The position numbers were made by a program, and so were the translations under genes. DNA of 5,220 nucleotides, taken from Sphingomonadales bacterium. GTDB taxonomy: Bacteria > Pseudomonadota > Alphaproteobacteria > Sphingomonadales > Sphingomonadaceae. The DNA lies in NCBI GenBank assembly GCA_004292705.1, contig RDXA01000174.1, positions 1 to 5,220 on the forward strand, given 5' to 3'. Numbering within the stretch: the first letter of the stretch is position 1; each line of letters opens with the position of its first letter. Positions 1-5,220 of this stretch are shown in pieces. The notes under the pieces were generated by a model. That model did not search any database. It was not told the DNA's origin and was given only the letters and a program-made list of their open reading frames with translations.

Positions 1-990
1 TTGCTGCGCAGCATCGGCAACGTCCCATGGCACCTGAAGCCAGTCGCCCGCCACCAGATCGGGCGCTTGCGTCAGGTCGGCAACGATCATGTCCATCGAC
101 ACCTTGCCAAGGACAGGAAGCGCCCGCCCCTGGTGCAGCATGGCATTGCCGGGGCCGCGCCCGCGCAGAAAGCCATCGGCATAGCCGATCGACACAGTCC
201 CGACCCGCATCGGCCCTTGCGCGGTGAAAGCGGCGTTGTAACCCACGCTTTCACCGGCAACGAGAGTACGGGTCTTCAGCAATGCCGCCTCAACCTTCGC
301 CACCGGGCGGATCACGCCTGCCAGTTCCGCGCGGGGCACACCGCCATAAAGCGCAAGGCCCGGACGGGTGAGATCAAAGGCGTAGTCTTCCCCAAGCGCG
401 ATCCCGGCGCTGTTGGCAAGGCTCAGGCGGCGGTGCGGAACGCTGCTGGCGACATCGCGGAAAGCGGCCAGCTGGCGCGGGTTCATCGCGCTGTCCTCAT
501 CGGCGCTGGCGAGATGGCTCATAAGGATATCAATATCGAGCGCCGCGATACGCGGGTCACTGGCTTCGCTCGGCGCGATCCCAAGCCGGTTGATGCCGGT
601 GTCGACCATGAGGTGGCATGGCCCTCCCCCGCTTGCGACCCAGCGTCCGGCCTGTTCCAGCGAATTGATCACCGGCACCGCTCCCACAGCCCGCGCATAG
701 GCGCAATCTGCGTCGGTAAGGGGGCCATGCAGCACGGCGACCTGCGTCGGCGGCACATGGGCCATGACCGGCGCGAGCTCGCTCCAGTGAGCAACGAAGA
801 AAGTCTCGCATCCGGCATCGCGCAGGATCGGAACGCAGGTCTCGACCCCGAGGCCGTAAGCGTCCGCCTTGACAGCCGCCGCCGCCCGCGCGCTGCCTGA
901 GAGTGCATCAAGCGCGCGCCAGTTTGCGCCCAGCGCTGCCGTATCGACCGTCAGCCGCAGCGTGGGCGGCGGCGGCGGTGCCTCAATCAT
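1..990 (-). CDS. alr: Alanine racemase, PLP-dependent (3' end cut off by the window)
   Basis: Alanine racemase interconverts L- and D-alanine in the cytoplasm using pyridoxal phosphate and supplies D-Ala for peptidoglycan. I translated the minus strand by hand and found 330 open codons from the ATG at 990 to the left edge with no stop. Family landmarks appear in order: the PLP-lysine motif AVKADAYG (Lys41, Tyr45), DTGINRLG (Arg135), the SHLASAD motif (His159), LANSAG (192-196 region), TRPGLALYGG (Arg209), VGYNAAFT with Tyr251 as the likely second catalytic base, SIGYADG (Tyr270), and GKVSMDM (Met299, Asp300). Family members are usually about 350-380 residues, so some 20-50 C-terminal residues, including the expected active-site tyrosine region, lie outside. 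The ATG overlaps the upstream transporter's stop by 8 bases, and a GAAGGA sequence 8 bases ahead supports this start. Residues 5-9 are five consecutive prolines. The assignment is firm from motifs; alr versus the catabolic paralogue dadX cannot be decided here, but the absence of a neighbouring dadA-like gene on the visible side favours alr. Confidence 0.95.
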   Translation of the reverse strand, partial: MIEAPPPPPTLRLTVDTAALGANWRALDALSGSARAAAAVKADAYGLGVETCVPILRDAGCETFFVAHWSELAPVMAHVPPTQVAVLHGPLTDADCAYARAVGAVPVINSLEQAGRWVASGGGPCHLMVDTGINRLGIAPSEASDPRIAALDIDILMSHLASADEDSAMNPRQLAAFRDVASSVPHRRLSLANSAGIALGEDYAFDLTRPGLALYGGVPRAELAGVIRPVAKVEAALLKTRTLVAGESVGYNAAFTAQGPMRVGTVSIGYADGFLRGRGPGNAMLHQGRALPVLGKVSMDMIVADLTQAPDLVAGDWLQVPWDVADAAQQ

Positions 991-2614
991 CCGCAAAATC
1001 CTTCGGCGGGCCGCCCGGAATGCCCCACCATGCCACCAGCAACCCGAAGGCGACCACGCCCCACGTATACCACAGGCCCGCATAGATATCCCCGGTGCGC
1101 GCCACGATCACGCCCGCAATCAACGGCAGGAACCCGCCGAGATAGCCTGCCCCGATGTGATAGGGGATCGACATCGAGGAATAGCGGATGCGCGGCGGGA
1201 ACATCTCCGAAAGCAGCGCGGCGACCGAACCATAGGTCAGCGCCGAGAGCATCCCCAGCGCCAGCAACACAGCGACGATGCCGATCACATTGGCCATTGG
1301 CGGTTGCTGCTTGCTGAAGTTGAAGCCGGATTGCCCCAGCGCTGCGTGGACCCCTGCCTTGCGCGCCGCCCCGTCCGCAAACCAGGCCGGATCAATCGCC
1401 ACCGGTGCCCCGCCAACCGTAACGCTGAGCGTGTCGCCCGCGCTCAGCGTATAGGGCACGCCCGAGGCGGTCAGCGTTTCAAGCACCTTGCCGCAATCGG
1501 TCTGATCACGCTGGAACAGCTCGGCAAACGGATCGGTCTGGCAGGCTGGCCCGCTGACGACGACCGGCGTGCGGGCGGCTGCCTCGGCAATGGCCGGATT
1601 GGCGAGATTTCCCATCAGCCAGAACAGCGGAAACAGCAGTGCCAGCGTCAGCGCCGATCCGATGATGATCGGCAGCTTGCGTCCGACCCTGTCGGACCAT
1701 TTGCCGATAATGACATAGAAGCTCATCACGATCAGACCGGACACGAGCAGAACCAGCTCGACTGTCAGATCATCGACGTGCATCGGCCCGCGCAGAAAAC
1801 TCATGGCGGAGAAGAACCCGGTATACCAGATCGTCGTCAGGATGCCGGTGATTCCGAATAGCGCGACGAACAATCGCTTCGGGTTGCCCGGATAGGTCAG
1901 GCTTTCGACAAAGGGATTGCCCGAGGTTTCTCCCGCCGCCTTCATCGCCTGAAACACTGGGCTTTCCGAAAGCTTGAGCCGCATCCACAGCGAAATCGCC
2001 AGCAGCGCGATCGACAGCAGGAAGGGCACCCGCCAGCCCCATGCCGCGAACGCATCGGCCGGGATCAGCGCCCGGCAGGCCAGCACCACGATGATCGACA
2101 GGACAAAGCCGCCCGCAACGCTCGCCTGGATAAAGCTGGTGTAGAAGCCGCGCCTTTCAGGTGGGGCATGCTCCGCGACATAGATCGCAGCGCCGCCATA
2201 TTCGCCCCCCAGCGCAAGACCCTGAATCACCCGCAGCAGGATGACGATGATAGGGGCCGCCATGCCGATGGTGTCCACCGTCGGGATCAGGCCGACGCCG
2301 GCAGTCGCGATACCCATCAGGGTGACAGTAACAAGGAAGGTGTATTTGCGCCCCAGCTTGTCGCCGAGAAACCCGAACAGCACCGCCCCCAGCGGACGGA
2401 AGGCAAAGCCGACCGCGAAGGTCGACCACACCAGCAACAGACCCAGCGTTTCGTTATCGGTCGCGTAGAACGCGTCCTTCAGGATGTAGGCCAACGTTCC
2501 GTAGATGAAGAAATCGTACCATTCGAAGATCGTGCCCGCGCTTGACGCGCCGATCACCAGACGGATTTCCTTGTCGCTTGGCTCGCGGTCTGCGAGCGCC
2601 TGCGCTTCTGCCAT
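983..2614 (-). CDS. MFS transporter of the metabolite:H+ symporter (MHS) type
   Basis: This is a 543-residue inner-membrane secondary transporter, probably a proton symporter for a small organic solute; the substrate cannot be read from sequence. It has MHS-type signatures: FEWYDFF (30-36) opening TM1, the motif-A loop GDKLGRK (84-90) between TM2 and TM3, GLALGGEYGGA (132-142) in TM4, PPERRG (151-156), and a second motif-A copy GKWSDRVGRK (304-313) between TM8 and TM9. Hydrophobic segments are consistent with 12 helices and cytoplasmic ends. Between TM9 (about 313-335) and TM10 (about 441-463) sits a polar stretch of roughly 100 residues with Cys358 and Cys374, which should face the periplasm; this makes it about 100 residues longer than ProP, ShiA or KgtP-like relatives. 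An ATG at 2668 is in frame, but the extra 18 residues are Arg/Pro-rich and unlike the family, so I chose the ATG at 2614, preceded by AAGGGG. The stop overlaps alr. It lies 57 bases after the scaffold-like gene. Confidence 0.88.
   Translation of the reverse strand: MAEAQALADREPSDKEIRLVIGASSAGTIFEWYDFFIYGTLAYILKDAFYATDNETLGLLLVWSTFAVGFAFRPLGAVLFGFLGDKLGRKYTFLVTVTLMGIATAGVGLIPTVDTIGMAAPIIVILLRVIQGLALGGEYGGAAIYVAEHAPPERRGFYTSFIQASVAGGFVLSIIVVLACRALIPADAFAAWGWRVPFLLSIALLAISLWMRLKLSESPVFQAMKAAGETSGNPFVESLTYPGNPKRLFVALFGITGILTTIWYTGFFSAMSFLRGPMHVDDLTVELVLLVSGLIVMSFYVIIGKWSDRVGRKLPIIIGSALTLALLFPLFWLMGNLANPAIAEAAARTPVVVSGPACQTDPFAELFQRDQTDCGKVLETLTASGVPYTLSAGDTLSVTVGGAPVAIDPAWFADGAARKAGVHAALGQSGFNFSKQQPPMANVIGIVAVLLALGMLSALTYGSVAALLSEMFPPRIRYSSMSIPYHIGAGYLGGFLPLIAGVIVARTGDIYAGLWYTWGVVAFGLLVAWWGIPGGPPKDFADD
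999..1004 (-). promoter_or_regulatory. Ribosome binding site of alr
   Basis: On the minus strand GAAGGA stands 8 bases before the ATG at 990. It lies inside the last codons of the transporter gene. It is the best Shine-Dalgarno match nearby and decides the alr start in favour of the ATG that overlaps the transporter stop. Confidence 0.6.
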
Positions 2615-2671
2615 GTCGCTCAATCCCCTTGGGTGCGCCGCTTGACGGCGACGGCCTGTTGGACGCAATCC
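2615..2671 (-). other. 57-base spacer between scaffold-like gene and transporter
   Basis: This is the only gap of any size within the five-gene block. Apart from the ribosome binding site I see no T-run following a stem (so no intrinsic terminator) and no convincing -35/-10 pair. Read-through from the upstream genes is the simplest reading, but a weak internal promoter for the transporter and alr cannot be excluded. Confidence 0.4.
2625..2630 (-). promoter_or_regulatory. Ribosome binding site of the MFS transporter
   Basis: AAGGGG on the minus strand, 10 bases before the ATG at 2614. It supports that start over the in-frame ATG at 2668, which would add an atypical Arg/Pro-rich 18-residue leader. 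Confidence 0.5.
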
Positions 2672-3112
2672 CTAGCGCGAGGCCGCGCCGCTTGAAAGCG
2701 CCTCGCTCGCGGCCTTCCACGGCAATAGCAAGGCCCCGTGGCGGCCCGGATGCGCGCGGGCTGCGGTCAGAGCTTCGATCCCCGGCCAATCAGGCAGCGC
2801 ATCCTCTCCCGCCAGCCAGTCGGAAATACCTTCTGTCGTCGCCCGCACCCGAGCCGGACTGGTGCCTCTGATACCCTGCGCCAGCACCGCGGCCGAGGCC
2901 TGCCCGATGGCACAGGCGCTGACCCGCATCCCGATCCGTGCAACCGTTCCGTCATCAGCGAGCGCGAGGCCCAGCACAATCACGCTACCGCAGCTGCGCG
3001 ACCGCGCTTCGGCGGTCAGCGGGAAATCCCCGGAGAGCGGAAAGGCAGCAAGCCCGGTTGCAAGGCCGAGCAGTGCGGGGGAATAGAGCTTCGCCGAAGG
3101 TATGGCGTTCAT
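2672..3112 (-). CDS. NifU/IscU/SufU-like iron-sulfur scaffold family protein with degenerate cluster site
   Basis: A 146-residue soluble protein related to the U-type scaffolds on which [Fe-S] clusters are built before transfer to apoproteins. Recognisable family elements are an LYSP start (9-12), RSRSCGSV with Cys41, SACAIGQASA with Cys67, and a C-terminal HPGRHGALLLPWKA segment (121-134) that lines up with the third-cysteine region of SufU/IscU. Two canonical positions differ: the Asp that normally follows the first Cys in CGD is Ser43, and the third Cys is replaced (Ala127 in my alignment), with His125 nearby as a possible substitute ligand. From memory, short scaffold proteins of sphingomonads share this pattern, so it is probably a family trait, not a mutation. 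The start lies 5 bases after the cvpA stop; a GAGGG overlapping that stop is only one base from the ATG, so translation is probably coupled to cvpA. Whether it still assembles clusters is open; a repair or delivery role or a non-cluster function is possible. Confidence 0.75.
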   Translation of the reverse strand: MNAIPSAKLYSPALLGLATGLAAFPLSGDFPLTAEARSRSCGSVIVLGLALADDGTVARIGMRVSACAIGQASAAVLAQGIRGTSPARVRATTEGISDWLAGEDALPDWPGIEALTAARAHPGRHGALLLPWKAASEALSSGAASR

Positions 3113-3117
3113 GCCCT

Positions 3118-3663
3118 CTAGCCCACAGCCTCGGCCGCGGCGGCCTCCCGCGCTTCGTCCTCACCGCGCAGCCGGTCTCGCCGGATCGCGATTTCCGGCA
3201 GCAACTGGCGCGAAAAGGCATCGGCGGCGGCATAGGTGCGTGCGCCCGTAATCCACAGCGGGCGTCCCTTGTAGCCCCAGGTTTCATCGAAACCGGTGAC
3301 CAGCATCGCAAAGCCGAACACGGCGATCAACGCGCCCTTCACCGCGCCGAAACCGAAGCCGAGCACGCGGTCGATCGGACCCAGCACCGCCCCGTCGGAC
3401 GCACCACTGGCATTGCCCATGATCACCTTCATCGCGGCATAGGGGATCAGAAGCAGCAATGCGAAAGCCAGTAGCGAAACTGCGGGCTCGGCCCGGTAGA
3501 AACCGCGCAACCCCTCGGTAAGGTAGGGGTGCAGAAAATGCAGCGCGATCGCTGCCATGATCCATGAGGCAAGCGAGAGCACTTCCTGCACCAGTCCGCG
3601 CATGAACCCGCCGATCGCGGCGACGGTGACGATGATGCCAATGATGATGTCGAGACCGGCCAT
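3118..3663 (-). CDS. cvpA: CvpA family inner-membrane protein
   Basis: CvpA proteins are small inner-membrane proteins first described as needed for colicin V production and later linked to envelope homeostasis; the molecular activity is not established. The 181-residue product has four hydrophobic segments at about 4-20, 27-45, 61-80 and 102-122. It carries the family's hallmarks: an LDIIIG start, GGFMRGLVQEV (18-28) between the first two helices, and DRVLGFGFGAVKGA (98-111) leading into the fourth. The C-terminal 40 or so residues are hydrophilic, charged and alanine-rich (RRDRLRGEDEAREAAAAEA), probably cytoplasmic. The ATG at 3663 gives the usual family N-terminus; no good ribosome binding site precedes it in the 12-base gap after radA, so translational coupling to radA is likely. 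In enterobacteria cvpA sits before purF; here it is between radA and a scaffold-like gene. The family assignment is firm, the function is not. Confidence 0.9.
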   Translation of the reverse strand: MAGLDIIIGIIVTVAAIGGFMRGLVQEVLSLASWIMAAIALHFLHPYLTEGLRGFYRAEPAVSLLAFALLLLIPYAAMKVIMGNASGASDGAVLGPIDRVLGFGFGAVKGALIAVFGFAMLVTGFDETWGYKGRPLWITGARTYAAADAFSRQLLPEIAIRRDRLRGEDEAREAAAAEAVG

Positions 3664-3675
3664 AGCGCGTGAGGA

Positions 3676-5055
3676 TTATGCGCTGCCCATGACCTGGTCA
3701 ACGAGGTTCGCGAGGGCGGCAAAACCGCGATATTCGCCGCTTCCCTTGCTCGCTGTTTCACCCATGGCTGCGCCTGCCGGGCCATAGCAGCGCGCAAAGC
3801 CGAGCTTGGCCGCCTCGCGCAGTCGCAGCGGAGCGTGCGCGACGGGACGGATCTCGCCGGCCAGTGACACCTCCCCGAACCATGCCGCCTTGTCGGGCAG
3901 GGCCCGGTCAGCAAGGGCGGAGACCAACGCGGCGGCAACGGCGAGATCGGCCGCCGGATCGGTCAAGCGGTAACCTCCGGCGATGTTGAGATAGACTTCG
4001 GCCGAGGAGAAATTGAGCCCGCAGCGCGATTCCAGCACTGCCAGCAGCATCGCCAACCGCCCGCTGTCCCATCCAACCACCGCCCGGCGCGGGGTCGCGC
4101 CAGATTGCAGACGGACAATGAGCGCCTGGATTTCGACCAGCACCGGCCGGGTGCCTTCCAGCGCCGGGAACACCGCGCTTCCGGCCAGCGGTGTCTCCCG
4201 GCCCGAAAGGAACAGGAGCGAGGGATTGGCGACCTCCTCAAGCCCCTCGGTGGCCATGGCAAAGACACCGATTTCGTCGACCGCGCCAAAGCGGTTCTTG
4301 AGCGCGCGCAGGATGCGATACTGGTGCGAGCGTTCACCCTCGAAGCTCATCACGACATCGACCATGTGTTCGAGCACGCGGGGACCCGCGATGGTCCCGT
4401 CCTTGGTGACATGGCCGACCAGCACGACAACGCAGCCGCTTTCCTTAGCGTAGCGGATGAGTTCGAGCGCACAGCCGCGCACCTGGCTGACAGTGCCGGG
4501 CGCGCCTTCGATGGTGTCGGAATGCATGGTCTGGATCGAGTCGATCACCAGCAGCGCGGGCGGCTCCCCCTGCCCCAGCGTTGTGAGAATATCGCGCACC
4601 GAGGTTTCCGAAGCGAGCCGGATCGGCGCATCGGCCACCCCCATGCGCGACGCCCGCAGGCGCACCTGCCCCGCCGCCTCCTCACCGCTGACATAGACGA
4701 CATCATTGCCGCCCCGCGCGATGGTGGCGGCGCATTGCAGCAGCAGCGTGGACTTGCCGATGCCCGGGTCCCCGCCCAGCAGCACCGCCGAGCCCGGTAC
4801 GAGCCCGCCGCCCAGAGCGCGGTCGAATTCAGCAAGGCCCGTGGACTTCCTGACCGGCAGCTTCGTAGGCGCATTGAGCGGCTCGAAGGCCACGGCCCGC
4901 CCCCCGCTCGACAGGTCGTGCTTTTGCGAGAACACCGTCGCGGGCACATCCTCGATCAGCGTGTTCCATTGCCCGCAATCGGCACATTGCCCCTGCCAGC
5001 GGTGCGAGACCGAACCGCATTCCTGGCACACATAGCGGCGCTTCGTTTTTGCCAT
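3676..5055 (-). CDS. radA: DNA repair protein RadA (Sms)
   Basis: RadA is a RecA-like hexameric ATPase that drives branch migration of recombination intermediates and helps in double-strand break repair. The 459-residue product has the normal length and full domain order. The N-terminal zinc finger has Cys10, Cys13, Cys24 and Cys27 (CQECG...CADCG). The RecA-like ATPase core has Walker A GGDPGIGKST (94-103), YVSGEEA (121-127), Walker B LLVIDS (168-173) and GHVTKDG (214-220). The RadA-specific KNRFG motif is at 253-257. The C-terminal Lon-protease-like domain, from about 310, carries NIAGGYRLTDPAADLA (357-372) and FGEVSLAGEIRP (393-404). All key residues are present, so it should be active. The ATG at 5055 gives the family's MAK-type start just ahead of the zinc finger; a clear ribosome binding site is missing. 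It is the first gene of the minus-strand block and is preceded by a LexA-type box, so it may be damage inducible. Confidence 0.97.
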   Translation of the reverse strand: MAKTKRRYVCQECGSVSHRWQGQCADCGQWNTLIEDVPATVFSQKHDLSSGGRAVAFEPLNAPTKLPVRKSTGLAEFDRALGGGLVPGSAVLLGGDPGIGKSTLLLQCAATIARGGNDVVYVSGEEAAGQVRLRASRMGVADAPIRLASETSVRDILTTLGQGEPPALLVIDSIQTMHSDTIEGAPGTVSQVRGCALELIRYAKESGCVVVLVGHVTKDGTIAGPRVLEHMVDVVMSFEGERSHQYRILRALKNRFGAVDEIGVFAMATEGLEEVANPSLLFLSGRETPLAGSAVFPALEGTRPVLVEIQALIVRLQSGATPRRAVVGWDSGRLAMLLAVLESRCGLNFSSAEVYLNIAGGYRLTDPAADLAVAAALVSALADRALPDKAAWFGEVSLAGEIRPVAHAPLRLREAAKLGFARCYGPAGAAMGETASKGSGEYRGFAALANLVDQVMGSA

Positions 5056-5073
5056 AGGCCCGCGTCTTAACGA

Positions 5074-5088
5074 GAACAGATGACGAAC
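5074..5088 (-). promoter_or_regulatory. Probable LexA (SOS) box, GTTC-N7-GTTC
   Basis: The plus strand reads GAAC-AGATGAC-GAAC, which is GTTC-N7-GTTC on the radA strand. Both half-sites are exact. This direct-repeat form, with seven bases between, is the LexA operator known from alphaproteobacteria such as Rhodobacter, Rhizobium and Caulobacter, and differs from the palindromic CTG-N10-CAG box of gammaproteobacteria. It ends 18 bases before the radA ATG and 40 bases before the patatin-like ATG, where a bound repressor would block the likely radA promoter and perhaps both. An exact 8-base match is rare by chance in a spacer this short, and radA is a sensible SOS target. Confidence 0.7.
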
Positions 5089-5102
5089 GCAATTGCATTG
5101 CG
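5088..5102. repeat. 15-base inverted repeat in the divergent spacer
   Basis: CGCAAT-TGC-ATTGCG is a perfect six-base inverted repeat with a three-base centre, with the eight-base palindrome GCAATTGC (5089-5096) nested in it. It abuts the LexA-type box by sharing base 5088 and lies over the tentative -35 elements of both directions. It could be an operator for a dimeric regulator, but the arms are short and no known site is recognised. Confidence 0.35.
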
Positions 5103-5128
5103 CCTGTCTCGCGCGCTAGAAAGTGGAC

Positions 5129-5220
5129 ATGCGCCAAAAGGAACTCCGCCTTGCCCTTGTCTGCTATGGCGGGGTGAGCCTTGCGGTCTACATGCACGGG
5201 ATCACCAAGGAGGTCTGGCA
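5129..5220 (+). CDS. Patatin-like protein, N-terminal fragment (runs off the right edge)
   Basis: Only the first 30 codons are present. The product begins MRQKELRLALVCYGGVSLAV and continues with YMHGITKEVW. This matches the N-terminal strand and oxyanion-type loop (GGVSLAV-hG) of the large bacterial patatin-like proteins that carry a DUF3376 region, which are predicted acyl hydrolases acting on lipids. The catalytic serine motif (GxSxG) and aspartate lie beyond the window, so activity cannot be judged. The ATG at 5129 is preceded by a weak AGAAAG; an in-frame GTG at 5123 is an alternative, and a TAG at 5117-5119 in this frame rules out starts further upstream. It is transcribed away from radA across a 73-base spacer that holds the LexA-type box. 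The family call is a recognition from a short stretch; the substrate is unknown. Confidence 0.7.
   Translation, partial: MRQKELRLALVCYGGVSLAVYMHGITKEVW

Larger units (their letters stand above)
5056..5128. promoter_or_regulatory. Divergent promoter region between radA and the patatin-like gene
   Basis: This 73-base spacer must hold the start signals for both directions. For radA a tentative minus-strand pair is TTGCGT (5087-5092) and TAAGAC (5064-5069) with a 17-base gap, which would start transcription only a few bases before the ATG. For the rightward gene a tentative pair is TTGCAT (5093-5098) and TAGAAA (5117-5122), 18 bases apart, again starting at about the ATG. Both -10 matches are poor, so the exact elements are guesses. 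That the region carries the promoters follows from gene orientation. Confidence 0.5.

Noticed and set aside
83..109. Ser298 instead of the Cys of GRVCMDQ in alanine racemase as a catalytic defect
   Set aside because: Ser at this position is common among active alanine racemases, and the neighbouring Met299 and Asp300 are conserved, so this is not a sign of lost activity.
1..900. Long plus-strand open frame of about 300 codons over the left end
   Set aside because: Its product is Arg/His-rich with no family resemblance, and the opposite strand encodes an alanine racemase with its key motifs in order. Long antisense frames are expected in GC-rich DNA.
869..1861. Plus-strand open frame of about 330 codons opposite the transporter
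   Set aside because: Composition is low-hydrophobic and rich in Arg, Gln, His and Asp, as expected for the antisense of membrane-protein codons. No recognisable domain or ribosome binding site.
2615..2668. Longer transporter start at the ATG at 2668
   Set aside because: The additional 18 residues are Arg/Pro-rich and unlike MHS transporters, while the ATG at 2614 has a Shine-Dalgarno sequence and the usual family N-terminus.
2675..2688. GCGCG-AGGC-CGCGC hairpin at the 3' end of the scaffold-like gene, as a terminator
   Set aside because: The stem is short, lies within or at the stop of the coding region and is not followed by a T-run on the minus strand, so an intrinsic terminator is not supported.
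4105..5070. Plus-strand open frame of about 320 codons opposite radA
   Set aside because: It mirrors the radA reading frame and has no domain resemblance, while radA on the other strand is complete with all its motifs.
4829..5197. Minus-strand open frame crossing the divergent spacer
   Set aside because: It overlaps radA, the spacer and the patatin-like start in another frame and shows no family resemblance. It is an accidental frame.
5129..5220. Patatin as an effector of an anti-phage (CBASS CapV-like) system
   Set aside because: The visible N-terminus resembles large DUF3376-type patatins, and the neighbour on the visible side is the housekeeping gene radA, with no cyclase gene in view. 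With only 30 codons present there is no support for a defence role.

Overview
The window looks like ordinary chromosomal DNA of a GC-rich alphaproteobacterium, most likely a member of the Sphingomonadales and possibly Erythrobacteraceae. This rests on three things: strongly GC-biased codon use throughout, the style of the encoded proteins (a short NifU/IscU-like scaffold and an MHS-type transporter with a large loop), and a direct-repeat LexA box of the alphaproteobacterial type. The taxon is an inference from the look of the proteins and was not checked by any search.

Five genes lie on the minus strand, tightly packed, and read from right to left: radA (DNA recombination and repair ATPase), cvpA (inner-membrane protein), a small iron-sulfur scaffold-like protein, an MFS transporter of the metabolite:H+ symporter type, and alr (alanine racemase, cut off at the left edge before its last few dozen residues). 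The gaps are 12, 5 and 57 bases, followed by an 8-base overlap, so most or all of the block could be one transcript. The 57-base gap before the transporter is the only place where a separate internal promoter would fit, and no convincing one is visible there. At the right edge, the first 30 codons of a divergently transcribed patatin-like protein run off the window.

The 73-base divergent spacer between radA and the patatin gene is the most informative non-coding stretch. It holds a perfect GAAC-N7-GAAC direct repeat (GTTC-N7-GTTC on the radA strand), the LexA/SOS operator form known from alphaproteobacteria, and next to it a 15-base inverted repeat. This suggests damage-responsive control of radA and perhaps of the genes behind it.

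Functionally the block mixes DNA repair (radA), envelope maintenance (cvpA, alr), a metal-cofactor-related protein and transport. It reads as conserved housekeeping synteny, not as a dedicated pathway. I see no mobile element, CRISPR array, tRNA, rRNA or defence island. The items most worth a second look are the SOS box, the scaffold protein lacking two of the usual cluster-site residues, the roughly 100-residue periplasmic insert in the transporter, and the five-proline run at the start of alanine racemase.
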